A stretch of DNA of 57,220 nt from positions 2,338,002-2,395,221 of the forward strand of contig NW_019091381.1 in the NCBI RefSeq assembly GCF_001949145.1. Reading direction: 5' to 3'. Source of the DNA: Acanthaster planci (taxonomy: Eukaryota; Echinodermata; Asteroidea; Valvatida; Acanthasteridae). Below, piece after piece: positions 38,001-48,490 of the stretch. The translations under genes were made by a program, and so were the position numbers. The notes beneath the pieces were generated by a model. That model did no database searches. It had not been told where the DNA came from and saw nothing but the letters and a program-made list of their open reading frames with translations. Numbering within the stretch: position 1 is the stretch's first letter; every line of letters begins with the position of its first letter.

Positions 38001-41000
38001 GGGACTTCCCATTGATCATTCGTTCTTGTAGTTTAGACTTCCTCCTTGAGACAAGTAAGTGTCCGAGTACCGGCAGGACTGGGCAGGCACTTCCTTGTTC
38101 GCGCGAATGAGTTTAGTTTTCACTAGGAAATGCACATGTCTTGGCTCGTGTTCAATCTCCATCATGTGATGCTATGTTAAGAAATGAGTCAGAAAATTGC
38201 TCGGCTGGGAAACATCAGTTGGAAAAAAAAAAACTGGCAAAGTGTTCTATGCAATCATGTGATTTGATTCAAATTACAACATTTCTAACATTTGATGACT
38301 TAAACATCCTGTCAAGTAAATGAGGCGGACAGCACGTGACAAGCTCAGCGGGACTGCACTGAGAGTGAAAAAAAGAAAAAACTCTTGGTTCCTGGAGAAG
38401 TTTCTAGAAATGGTCACGCCTAGTTTGATAATGGAAAACCCCCTCATATCAAAACACAAGAGGCAACTTCCATGACCTCATTTTGCACTGAACTGTTCAC
38501 ATCTACCTTGTTAAACTGATGTAAAGGTTAGACAAGGGAAACCTACCTGTAATGGATGTGATAAACAATTGTTAACCCTAACCCCCCAAGGGTTGCTGGC
38601 CCTAACCTTCCCCGTTCACACAAAGTTAAATACCCATATGGGACTTTGTGCACAGAGGCTGTTGGACTTTGTTTTTCTGAGGTGTGCCAAACCCAATGCA
38701 AAAGCCAGCTGTCTGGACCTACCAGACCTATCCCCACAGAATTAAACACTTTGCTACTGTTTAATTCTGTGTGGTTGGGGAAGGTTAGGGTTAATCTGAA
38801 TCTACTGACAGCAAACAGAGATCAACATCCACATATGCATCCATCCCTAGATCAGTTAGCTACATGGACATACATGTATTCATCCCCTCATACTCACCAG
38901 ACCAAATGTAAAAAAAAAATAAGAAAATAAGAAATTTCTACCTCCGACAGTGTTGACGTGCCATCCCTGGAAAAGGATCGTCACCATGTCACTAAAATAG
39001 AACACCATCTGTAGATTAGAAAAACAAATTGAGACGCTCTTTCACTTTCATTTCTATGCATTTCCTGAATAGTAATCATTAGTAATTAGTAATAATGAAC
39101 TTGTAACTTGGAATCAAGACTCAGTCTGCAAAATGGAAATCAGTTAAGATAAATACTAAGTGGATTTCCTTCAAATATTAATTCCCTGAAAGCCACAGAG
39201 AGAAATGTCCAAGAAAACAACGGATAGCTGTACCCCGTGCGCCAACACCACCCTTTATCCATGAAATTGCAGGAACCTGTACCGTAAAAACTTCTTGCAT
39301 GCCAAAACAAAGCTTGGTAAGATCCAAACACGTAGCACAAACAAGTAAATTAACTTTCCACTGCTTGTTTTAGGGCTGGTGAATCCAGTTTTTGGCTTAA
39401 GCATACTGGTGCACTGCCCATGATCGCACCTATTTACATGCACATTGTAGGCATGTACATGTACATGTATGGTCACGTACATGTACCAACAAATTTTGTA
39501 CCAAGTTAGATGTACATGTACATGTACATACATGGCCTACATGTACTCATGTACATGTGCCTTTTCCAGCTGACCACGGCACAGGTGCATGTCACTCTTC
39601 CACATAAAACCTGCAGCAAGTACATGTGCAGTGTACTCTTGGGTACTTCTACATTTTTTTGAACAAGTTACAGGACTACAGAAGCTGCCTATGCTTACAA
39701 CAGACTGTCTGGTTTCCATCAAAGGAGGCATGTCTACCGAAGTCAAAGGGCACACCGAACCCCAATGGCAAGGAATGGAAATTATTTCCCTTTTTGATTT
39801 GATTTATGTCCAATTCTGTGCGGGTTTACAGGTGCTGGTTAACTTTCATGTATATGTTGTCCACAGGTGCAAGGGAGCCCAGGCATGGGAGCTTGGAGGT
39901 TAATATTGAAGGATATCACATTTCTTCAAATAGGAACTGATCAGATGATGAAATCACGATTTGCACGATAAGGATTCATTTCAATAGATAAAACAACATA
40001 AAACAAACAATATCAAAACTAAGTACCACGGTGCAACTGTTGAAAGACATGCATATGTACGTGTATACCTATGTACATTTACATGTACAAAGATGTTACT
40101 TATCCGGCTCAAAAGATAATTTATGGACACTGATGTGAACTTGTGAAGTGTTCTGTTGATATTTGGTTTCACAAAACAAAGTCACAATATCTGGGGTTTT
40201 TTACTGCCATACCAGAGAACACTGCATGCCGCTGGAGAGCCTTTGGTGAGCGCAAGCTTTCAGGCCATGATTTTTTCAAAAGAAATTATTGGGACCTGGC
40301 CAACGTGTACATGTATTTTGCCATTTCTTTCATTTTTTCCCCCCCTTTTTTTTTCCTTTCCAAGTACTGCTGCGCAATTTTTTTCTAGACGAAACAATAA
40401 TGCTTACGCTGTGAGAACTCTCAAAAGGTGTGAACATTGTAATGTTTTGCATTCAAACATGGACCTTTGCTCGCCATGCAAGGGTCAAATCCTACATAAC
40501 CTCGACGGTCACGAAAAGCGGAAAACAAGAAAAACAACGACAAAGTCTTTTTTCCAAAGGAGCCCTGCCAGTATTTCAGATGGGATAAAAACGAGTGGTT
40601 TATGTTGACATGCAAAAAATGTGCCACTTGGAATGAAACTGCAGCTTTGGCTTCTTGCCAGAGTCAGGAAGTAATTTTGCAATAGGGATCGAGATTTAAG
40701 TTTTTAATAACACAACCAATAAGTACAGTCACTGAGGTTCAAGTACATGTACATTATACACCTGTCAGCGCTCAAAATGGGGGCGACCCCTGCAATAATC
40801 AAAGCTTATGAAGGTTTTTAGTGGAAACTTGCACAACGCAAAAGCAGAGAATGGTCATAAACAAATTCAGTGATGGTCAGTGTTAAAAGGGCAAATCCCA
40901 ATGAAATAAGCCCCCTACATGTACAAGCAGATTGAGAAAGAGTTTACAGTGTAATCAGCAATGACTTTCTCTTCAATTTTGAATTCACTCGCCTTCAATG

Positions 41001-44000
41001 CGTGAAAATTAGTTGGCATTCCTTCATGATGTAGGTTAAATGCTTGGGAAAGAGCATGTGCGTGTATTTAAAATTGTCCCTGCTTTCTTGGACAACAGAG
41101 GGCACTGTTGCTGTGAGGTCATCAAGGGAAGATATGCTTTGGTGCATATGTAGGTTTTTCTGTTCATATTGTGAACTTGGAATTTACTCATTGAGAATAT
41201 TTCTGGGAAAGGGTCACATGCTTGCTTGTTGCTATGTGTACTTGTAATGAATGAATCACCAAAGGACAGAAATTTAAGCCAGCAAAATCGTTTTTAAATG
41301 TTCAGCTTGTTGTGCTCAAATCAATTTCACACTTAGGTTCTCTTCCTGGGACGACATCACAGTTTTGCTCATGACTATGGAGACGCGCATTGGCATGAAA
41401 ACCAAAATCAACAATTGGAAAGAAAGTTAACAGAGACGCACAGGTGCAGTTAGGAGATTTGTATTTGAAAAAAACAAAACGCTTCCGAGACCCTTTAGCA
41501 GAGTTCCAGGGAGTCAGACTGTTCACTTCAACTTATGAACATTTGGCGTGCATCCACACATGTACAAGCACATCTGTACGTACATGTACACGTACATGTA
41601 CATCACACCTACACACAGTAGGCTGACAGTACCCAGTACACGCGACATGCACATGTTATACAGCAGACACGAAATGATAAACTGTCTGGGGAGTGTTTCA
41701 TAACACTGTACAATTGATCTTATCTCCAAAATATCAAACTTATCTCAAAGTCAATCAATCTTAGGCTAAGATCGATTTTTTTTAAACTCATGTCTGCAAT
41801 TGATTGTACAGGAAGATTAATTCAGACTTAAGGTTGATTGATGAGATTAATTGCTTTCTGGTCTGGAATTTTATCTTGAGCCAATTACATGTAGGTACAT
41901 TTATAATGTGTACAGCTGTGCAAATATTTACGAGTGAATAAAATTTATTTCCATTTTTGTTAAGTACAGCATGCTCGTGCTTTGCTGGGCTCAAATACGA
42001 TTGCTTCTGCTGGAACTAAGACATGCTCCTACAGGGCCTCTTCCTCCTTTGCTACCAGTGGCCAGTAAAACTACGGCTGGTCGTCAGTTCAAAAGCAAAA
42101 TGATGATTCACTAAGTGCTGACAACATCTTGCACAGTTCCGGCAGTCAAAACGCCAACATGGCCAACAAATTTACGTAACATGTACACGTGTACATATCA
42201 GTACTTCTAAAAGATGAGGCAAATGTGCATGTTGAGGCCAATTCAGATGCCAGCTCAAGAGTGGTGACGTAAATTGTGCCTTTTGAGGCTATCCATGAAG
42301 TATTTTATTTTTTTCCCCAAGGCAAATATGAAAGTGGTCAATATTCACTGAACAGCACCTCTCCCAAAGATGCTGCTCAATGGACCTTTCCCATAAAATA
42401 TGCAAACAAGGCAGGCGCATGCACATTACTACCACTGGTTGGCAAAGTTGCTTAAATCTTTGAGGTAACAATACAAATCTCCATGCGCGCGTCACTATCG
42501 CCGTTTCTGTGCTAGTATAGTTTGACATGAGTGCCAAACTTAAAGACAAGGAACTGTTACTTTCCAACCTCAGGACACTGAAAACTTCACTTACATGTAG
42601 TTTCGAGAAAAACGTGCTCAAGTATCGGGCAAAGGCTATAATATGGTTTTGCTTGACCGTCAACGGTCCAGGTTATGGTTACTAGCAGCTCGCCTACGCT
42701 ACCGACAGTGTTGACGGATGCACTTGCCAACCAGTGTCAGCAGTGCACATACGCCCGTCCAATTTGCATATTTCATGGGAAAGGTCCACTGAAGGGTTTT
42801 TATTACAAATACGATACTACATGTGCCTCATTGTGCATTGTTTGAACTCGGCTCTGAAGCGCACTACGGTAGAATATGCATCGTGTACACGCCTACAAAC
42901 AACATACGTTTGAACACAATACTAACTGACGTTTTGGGCATGATATTAGACCCTTTAGAAAAACCAGGGAAGAGGTTCCTTGTGGACCCCAAAAGCAAAG
43001 TAAGTAAGACTACATATATATTACAGGATATTAAAAATGGAGGAAATGAGAGAAAATGAAAGGACGGAAAAAATCATCTGAAATCCTCTTCAAATAGGAA
43101 AATACTCATGGCTGTTCATACACGTACAGGTACGCACATGTAGTTCTTTGGCTGTACAAGATTGTGTATGTCATACGACTTAATTTGGTTGACAATTCAA
43201 GAGAGAGAATCCATGGGTTGGGTGTTAATATAATAGGCAACCCAAGAGTGATGGACACCACTGGGTGGCATCTACATGTACACACAGCCACTTGGTGTAT
43301 TTTATTCTAGGCTGGAAGCTGTTGATTTGGGTGCAGCCCGAGTTTTCCCTTGTGGGTTTTTATGTCCTGAACGATCATACGATATCCTTGAAAGATAAGT
43401 CCATCATATCAAAGGTTGTTTGTCTGGAAACAGTGATTTAATTTGTAACTACCCATACACGTTAAATGCCCATATTTGCCTTGATTTTAACAGAAAACAG
43501 GATCATGTCTATTAGTTAACATTAGTTTAATTAGTCAATCAACCCACAAGTTTGATTAAGTGTCGAGGTACCCAGCTACATATTCAAGTAAATGAACGCA
43601 AAGAAAGGATCAGATTTCATTTATTATCAATTATTGAGGATTTCAGGGAAATGTTCTTCCTGCACAATGAACAAGCCTATAAACATCGAGTTGAAATCGC
43701 CAATTTCACTGCCTCCCTGGACACAGTGCACGTGAGGCTTCGTCAATGTAAATAATTGAACATTCAAACATTCACCCTGCCATTCAACTATTTGGTTTCA
43801 CCAAATTCAAACAATATAGTTTTTAAAAACTAAAAAGAAAAACTTAAAAGAGGATTGCCAGTCATGTGCATTCAGCCGCATTTAAGTTGAAATGTACCCC
43901 AGGATCCATTTTTGTTCCAAGAAATTTTAATTGCGGGCATCCGCTGAGTAATTATGCCACTTGTAGGCTCTGTACCATTCTAATTCTATACAGTACCAAA

Positions 44001-45478
44001 GTGTAGCGTCATTTGCAGGATTTTCCAAAAAAGGGGGCGTGATCCGAGATTTTCCAAAAGGGGGGAGGGGGCAAGAACTAAAGCAGTAAGGTAAAATGCC
44101 TGCATATGAGTGGAGTTCGAGTGCGTATTGGTTCACATGCTGGTTCTCACGCCATTGTCTTTTCCACGCAATTGTGCGTGTGACGTAGTTACTTTGGTAG
44201 CCTATAATGTCAACGTGTACATGTACATGTCACGCAGAGCTTCTACATGTAGGTACGCTCATACTGCACTTACCGAGTGGCCCATGTTGTGACCAGGGGG
44301 ATGGGTCATACCTGGCACACCGCTGTGGCCGCCATGATCCATCCCAGAATGCATACTGGGCATCATAGTTGTTCCGTTCTGCAATAAATTGCAATAAGGA
44401 ACGGCAGATGTTAACAAGTCATTTCTAACATATTTTGAAAGCAACAACTTTGCATTAATTCAGATTCATGTACCATGCATATGCAAGTACGATTAACGTT
44501 CTCAAAAACATTAACTTTTTTAATTCATGTCATCTTTAATGAGGGTAAGCTCCGATCAGTGCAAAGCACTGCTTTCCATGGAGGCCCTCAGCTTTACGAT
44601 GTGGGCATGGTGGGTCAAAGGGTGCTGCAGGTAGCCGCCAAACGGCTCACATCTAGAGAGAGGAGACTAGTAATAGTAGGAGAAGCAGTTGCAGTTTTAG
44701 AGGTGGGAAGAAATCCTCAGGGGAATATTCTGGGTAAAACCCACGGAATCAGGCAGGGACTGAAAACCCACTCCACATGTGGACCGAGCCAGGGAATCGA
44801 ACCTGTGGCCATAGAGGTGAAAGGCGAGGACTTCCCATTATATTCTTCAATGAACAGTTACTGAATGATCATTTATATTAGTATGATCATTTGTTCTTTG
44901 AAATCTATGACTTGGACGTGTTGGCACGATTACGGATTAGGCCTAATCATCAGACCAATTGTGCGATCACACTCCACCATCACTCAATCTCATATCTTTG
45001 AGTTTGAGTGAGTTATAAAAATGCAAGTGATTGAGAAAGAGTCACCATTTCCTCAGACTCAGAGTTTTTCAGAAAACACTCGACAAGTTTCAAGACAACC
45101 AACAAAGTTTTGCTCAAACTGTACAATCAAAAAGTAGATGCTGCTAGTTCGTGTATTTGTATGACATACATGTAGATATACAGTACAGGTAGACCCTACC
45201 CACAGAACTGTGGGGTCCGACGTCAGACCTGCTCCCGACGTGGGAGCAGGGTGGACGTCAGACCAGTAGGTACATGTAGGTAGGGGCCTACAGCTACCTA
45301 CTTCCTAGGCCCACATGTATATTTACATTGCACCATGTGGATGATGTATGTAGGACCATGGTAGGACTAGGAAGGAACATCGAACACGAACGCATTTTGT
45401 GAAGAAAAGGTCCGCTTTTTACACGTTGTCTAATCTTACCATTGCTCCGTGGTGTCCTCCGCTGTGAGTGTGACTCAT
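32002..45478 (-). CDS. SLC31A1: High-affinity copper transporter CTR1 (gene C)
   Basis: Minus-strand exons 45440-45478, 44274-44378, 38942-39008, 32841-33009, 32002-32203, giving 193 aa, close to the usual CTR1 length of about 190. The ectodomain (1-48) is Met/His-rich ([24 protein letters not shown]) with an N-glycosylation sequon at N14; it captures Cu(I)/Cu(II) outside the cell. TM1 carries FYEGLK with E87. TM2 has H142 and the MxxxM selectivity filter M153/M157, followed by TFNGWL. TM3 holds GxxxG (G170-G174). The protein ends in HCH (191-193), the cytosolic copper-handover motif. It acts as a plasma-membrane homotrimer feeding copper chaperones. Phases of the core introns match genes A and B, and only C has the ectodomain exons. 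Introns are large (up to 5.9 kb) and full of fold-back elements. Confidence 0.94.
34064..34170. repeat. (AAAC)n-like microsatellite
   Basis: Irregular runs of CAAA and CAACC units over about 105 bp. Apparent long frames on both strands across it are low-complexity (Thr/Asn/Lys or Val/Cys/Phe) and not genes. Confidence 0.9.
35183..35291. mobile_element. Short fold-back element, ~29-bp arms
   Basis: GGAAATATCAAATTTCTTT at the left (35183-35212) is complemented by AAAGAAATCTGATATTTCC at the right (35263-35291), with two mismatches across about 29 bp. A 50-bp loop separates them. Confidence 0.7.
35937..36065. mobile_element. Palindromic MITE-like element, ~45-bp arms
   Basis: The left arm starts CCTGTTTGTTTCACGCGGATC, and the right arm ends GATCTGTATGGGACAAACAG, an imperfect complement. 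Inside, GATCAGTGATCC is complemented exactly by GGATCACTGATC. About 40 bp of unique sequence forms the loop. Confidence 0.7.
36698..36756. repeat. Small hairpin with CCCTAA/TTAGGG arms
   Basis: TTAACCCTAACACTCCTCA is complemented exactly by TGAGGAGTGTTAGGGTTAA, with about a 15-nt loop. The arms carry a single telomere-like unit each, which also occurs in the element at 38571. Confidence 0.8.
37224..37648. mobile_element. Large fold-back element, ~170-bp inverted arms
   Basis: The left arm (about 37224-37395) and right arm (about 37481-37648) are imperfect complements along their full length. Blocks such as CTATAACAAGCTAAAAAGG, CATTTGTCTT, AATTCTGAATG and TAAATAAATAT recur in order, around an 85-bp loop. 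No coding frame is seen. The transcript would form a long hairpin in the SLC31A1 pre-mRNA. Confidence 0.85.
38571..38794. mobile_element. MITE-like element with TTAACCCTAACC ends
   Basis: The element begins GTTAACCCTAACC and CCCTAACCTTCCCC, and ends GGGGAAGGTTAGGGTTAA. Inside is a perfect 14-bp hairpin, CACAGAATTAAACA and its complement (38735-38748 and 38758-38771), with a 9-nt loop. It lies 150 bp into intron 3, just downstream of the small exon 3. Confidence 0.65.
42375..42797. mobile_element. Fold-back element with ~75-bp terminal inverted repeats
   Basis: The left end reads TGGACCTTTCCCATAAAATA and continues to CACTGGTTGGCAA; the right end (42718-42797) is its imperfect complement through the same blocks. 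The middle 260 bp has no recognisable frame. It lies in intron 2 of SLC31A1. Confidence 0.75.
44530..44842 (-). mobile_element. tRNA-derived SINE, 5'-truncated
   Basis: On the minus strand a tRNA-like segment CTCGCCTTTCACC leads to a clear pol III B box, GGTTCGATTCCC (44792-44803). A body containing ACATGTGGAGTGGGTTTTCA and CCGTGGGTTTTACCC follows, and the 3' end runs into ATTAAAGATGAC and an A-rich tail. The A-box half of the tRNA head is missing. It sits in intron 1 of SLC31A1 in the sense direction. The plus-strand 129-codon frame across it is a by-product. Confidence 0.75.
45219..45264. promoter_or_regulatory. Hairpin flanked by two GACGTCAGACC direct repeats
   Basis: A perfect 9-bp hairpin (arms CCTGCTCCC and GGGAGCAGG, loop GACGT) sits between exact 11-bp direct repeats GACGTCAGACC at 45219-45229 and 45254-45264. 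Each repeat contains GACGTCA, seven bases of the CREB/ATF site. The block lies about 175 bp inside intron 1 of SLC31A1. A regulatory role is inference. Confidence 0.35.
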
Positions 45479-47866
45479 GCTGTCAACTCTAATTGTTCAC
45501 TTAGGTCCTTGTTTTACCAGAAACAGAAAACCGTTGATGGATTGATTCAGATTCCGTCTTACAACAAGCTTTTAACTGTCGACGAAATTGTTTGGAACAG
45601 CTGGCCTTGCCGGTTGACGCGTGACGTTCAAGTAAAAAACAGCAACTCACTTTGAAGCTAAGTTTGAGTGACCTGATTTTAGGCTGCAGTGTTCAATGTA
45701 CCCGGAACTTGGGGGTGTTTTGCTTTCAGCTACAAAAAATGAACCTGCATACGTGCAATTCAGCCAGTTAAAGGTTAACAAACAAAACCTATTATATTCT
45801 CAGCCAAAATCAGAATATGCAAGTCACGTCATGAGTACTCGGTACTCGCGCCTGCATGCCACGCCACGTACATGTACATGTGCGATAAGTGTGCGCGCCT
45901 GACCGGTGGATGTAGTCACAAAATAACAACCTTTTGAATAGATATCTCTGACGTCATGAGCCAAGTTGTGAATTATGCAGTGGCCACTAATTTTGTGAAT
46001 ATGTGATGTTGCTCCCAGTTTACTTTACTTAAAAGTTGTGAACTTTTTCGGAAGACGTGGAAATTAAAATCGTCAACTGTTAAAAAGTATTTATCTATAA
46101 TACTTTTTCCAGGTTTGAGCAGTTAAATTTTTTTAATCAGCGCAACCATGGCGCAGCTTAATGAAAATAGATTGACAATGAATGCATGATTTCAGGATTT
46201 TCAGAGCCAAAAGGCTGGATTGTTTTTTTTTCTTTTTGAAGACCCCAGCCACTTTTGTCTTCGTCAAGTTGTCTTTTGAGACTTGTTCTAATGCTTGAAC
46301 AAAACCATAAAGATGTGGTGGGTCTATGACACTGTTTTAATTAAAATCGGTGTTCTGAAACATGTAATTGCCGAGCTTTCGGTAACTATACCTTCTTAAG
46401 GGCAAGCAGATTTTACATGTTTCAGAGCACTGATTTATATTATATATTCTTGTCCATATTCTGATCACGGGGCAACGAATCCTTCCATATTTGTATATCA
46501 ATTAAACATTACTGGTACTCTAAAGCGATTGCGGTTTAAAGATAAATTTTGTAGAAATAGGCAATATATATTGACGGTGTCCTCGAACGGACGCTCTCCA
46601 AATGGAGACAACATCCATTTCATGAGCCGCTGTTTCTGGGAAAACGTGAGTCGACTGAATTGAACCCCAAAATTAAGATATTCACGGAAAATATGATTTT
46701 TTTTATTCATTCAATCAAGGCAAAATATACAATGAGTCATTTCAAATGCTTAACCTAGCACGAAAACAACCTCAGAATTGACATTTTTGCCTGGATGTAA
46801 TGCTACAAATCGGAAGGTTTTTACACGACCATGAGAACGATTTAAAAGTAGGCTAGAGAGTTGTTACAACATTAGTGAAAATTCAGGGTGGTTTAAGCCC
46901 TTCGAATTTGTTTCTAAAGTCTTCATTAAAATGCTGTATAAGCCTCTCTCAATAAAATAAATTTCAAATATACGATAAAGGCGTTTTCACTCTGTCTGTG
47001 TATTTATCACATAATTTACAAATATTTTGGAATGTATCTGGCTATCACTGAGTAATGACTTATGTTACAACATATACTGATAAAAGAAAAACGATCGTGG
47101 ACTGGACGCATTACAGATGGGACCACCCACCACGTGCATGCAAAGCTCCTGTGTGGGTGCGCACAGGTTCGCGCGCGTATGGCGCGGTTTGTGGGCGGCC
47201 AATTTTCACCAGGCACGCAAACCTGTGGCCTCTTTCTGTATTTATAAAGTGCCATGCGGACGGCAGCAATAGTTAAGCGTCTTTGATAACTCTTTGCACC
47301 ACTGAGGGGTACTTCAGTACGCCGAATCCACAAGGGTATATTAGTCCCGAGTGAAATAACCGGAAGGTATAGGGCAAACACTGCGGCTCACTTTTGAAAA
47401 ATCCTTTTACGATATAAGGCACCCTACTCGCTGAAATTCATGGTAAAATTGAGAACGCTGTTGCCCACCTAATGTTAAAAAAGAAATACCCGGCATAGAC
47501 TGTTCACCACACGTCCCGAGTCGAGATAAAAGCACTGCGCTACTTGCACGCATGAAGCCAACGCTTTAATATTTAAAGCTGCTTACGTACAATGAGGGCG
47601 CTATCATTTTTGCCAGTATACCAGCAAGAATTAAAAAAAGGTAGAGAACTTGCTTCCAAGGGTGATAAGGAACTGTATAGCTTGAAAAGAAAAAGCCGTA
47701 AGAAAGAAAATTAATTAAGCAATAATTCACATGAATATTTCTTTCTGAACTGCAGAAATCGATTTGTTTTGGTCGATTTGACCTTCTGTTTATGCTGTTA
47801 TGTTACTTGTTCGTTTCAGAAGTCCTTTTTTCGATTCCTTTTCGTGAGAGAATGAGAACTGTCCAT
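45479..47866. other. Intergenic stretch between SLC31A1 and the prohormone-like gene
   Basis: Should contain the SLC31A1 promoter and 5' UTR at its left side; no TATA box is evident. A repeat remnant lies at 46350-46430. A Lys-rich 40-codon frame at 47592-47714 is unrecognised. Confidence 0.45.
46350..46430 (-). mobile_element. Short element with an AAGAAGG...CCGAAAGCTC core
   Basis: Outer arms GTGTTCTGAAACATGTAA and its near-exact complement (46413-46430) enclose, on the minus strand, CTTAAGAAGG - spacer - CCGAAAGCTC. This parallels the CTGATGAAGG - spacer - CCGAAACGTC motif at 15189, so both may derive from the same class of retroelement. The hammerhead consensus bases are altered here. 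Confidence 0.45.
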
Positions 47867-48490
47867 TTATTTTCCTCCACGCATGCCTGGGAGTTCTACA
47901 GGCTGTCGCTGTTGACCGATTTGTCTCATGATCGCTGCCAGTATCGCCGCTCGTCCAGAGGCGCTCAGCTGGGGCGCGCCACCTCGCTTCTCCACTGTCG
48001 CACCATCGCGGGGCACGGGATTCTGAAAGAACCTGATACCGATAGGCAACTCCACCGGCTCGGGAGCGCGTTCCCGAATCCGACGCATGATCTCCCGCCG
48101 CACCATGACGCGCTGCGTCGGCGACAGGTTCTCTCGCTTCTCCATGTTCTTAGGCGAGAGCCCGCCGGCCAGATCCGGCTGCATCTGGTTAAAACCGGTG
48201 GGAACGAACTGCTCCAGGAGTGTCAAACGGTCTTGCAGCGCGTGCACCATCGACCTTCCTTCCTGGATGAATCCGGTTGCGACTTGACCGAAGACTGTTG
48301 CATCATCGACGACTCCTTCCTCCGTTGATGGGGGCGCTAGAGCTAGAGAGGCAGACGTTGATTCACGGCTTGGAAGCAACTCCTGCAAATTGTTGCCAGC
48401 GTCAGCCAAGTTTGGCGCCGCCTGCGCCACTCCCACAGTCAACTTAAGGAGTAGGGCGAAAACTGCGCAGCAACACTGGACAGTCGCCAT
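47867..48490 (-). CDS. Secreted prohormone-like protein with two related peptide units
   Basis: 207 aa from the ATG at 48490. Residues 1-24 form a signal peptide (MATVQCCCAVFALLLKL, then VAQA). KR sites at 118-119 and 168-169 each precede a unit of similar layout: LSPTQR...EIMRRI...PVELPIG (122-151) and LSASGR...AIMRQI...PVELPG (175-202). The chain ends GGK, so trimming of K207 would leave G206 as amide donor and give an amidated peptide of about 36 residues. RR pairs at 131 and 136 could cut unit 1 further. No cysteines occur after the signal, so peptides would be linear. The ATG lies 31 bp after a splice acceptor, and an upstream noncoding exon with TATA box is found near 51.3 kb. Long amidated helical peptides recall CRH/DH44-type hormones, but I cannot assign a family. 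An AATAAA overlaps the stop codon. Confidence 0.7.
   Translation of the reverse strand: MATVQCCCAVFALLLKLTVGVAQAAPNLADAGNNLQELLPSRESTSASLALAPPSTEEGVVDDATVFGQVATGFIQEGRSMVHALQDRLTLLEQFVPTGFNQMQPDLAGGLSPKNMEKRENLSPTQRVMVRREIMRRIRERAPEPVELPIGIRFFQNPVPRDGATVEKRGGAPQLSASGRAAILAAIMRQIGQQRQPVELPGMRGGK

Larger units (their letters stand above)
33010..38941 (-). other. Large third intron of SLC31A1, rich in fold-back elements
   Basis: About 5.9 kb without further exons. It holds an (AAAC)n tract and five separate inverted-repeat structures at 35183, 35937, 36698, 37224 and 38571, listed individually. No nested gene was recognised. Confidence 0.7.

Noticed and set aside
40156-40608. 150-codon plus-strand frame
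   Set aside because: Contains a long Phe/Pro/Ser low-complexity run from a T/C-rich tract and lies in intron 2 of SLC31A1.
44475-44864. 129-codon plus-strand frame
   Set aside because: It is the antisense of a SINE with a clear pol III B box.
47592-47714. 40-codon Lys-rich frame as a micropeptide
   Set aside because: No conservation evidence and biased toward Lys/Glu in A-rich DNA; it may be a retroelement fragment.
47792-48328. 178-codon plus-strand frame
   Set aside because: Antisense to the prohormone-like coding exon. The minus-strand frame has the signal peptide, KR sites and internal repeat.
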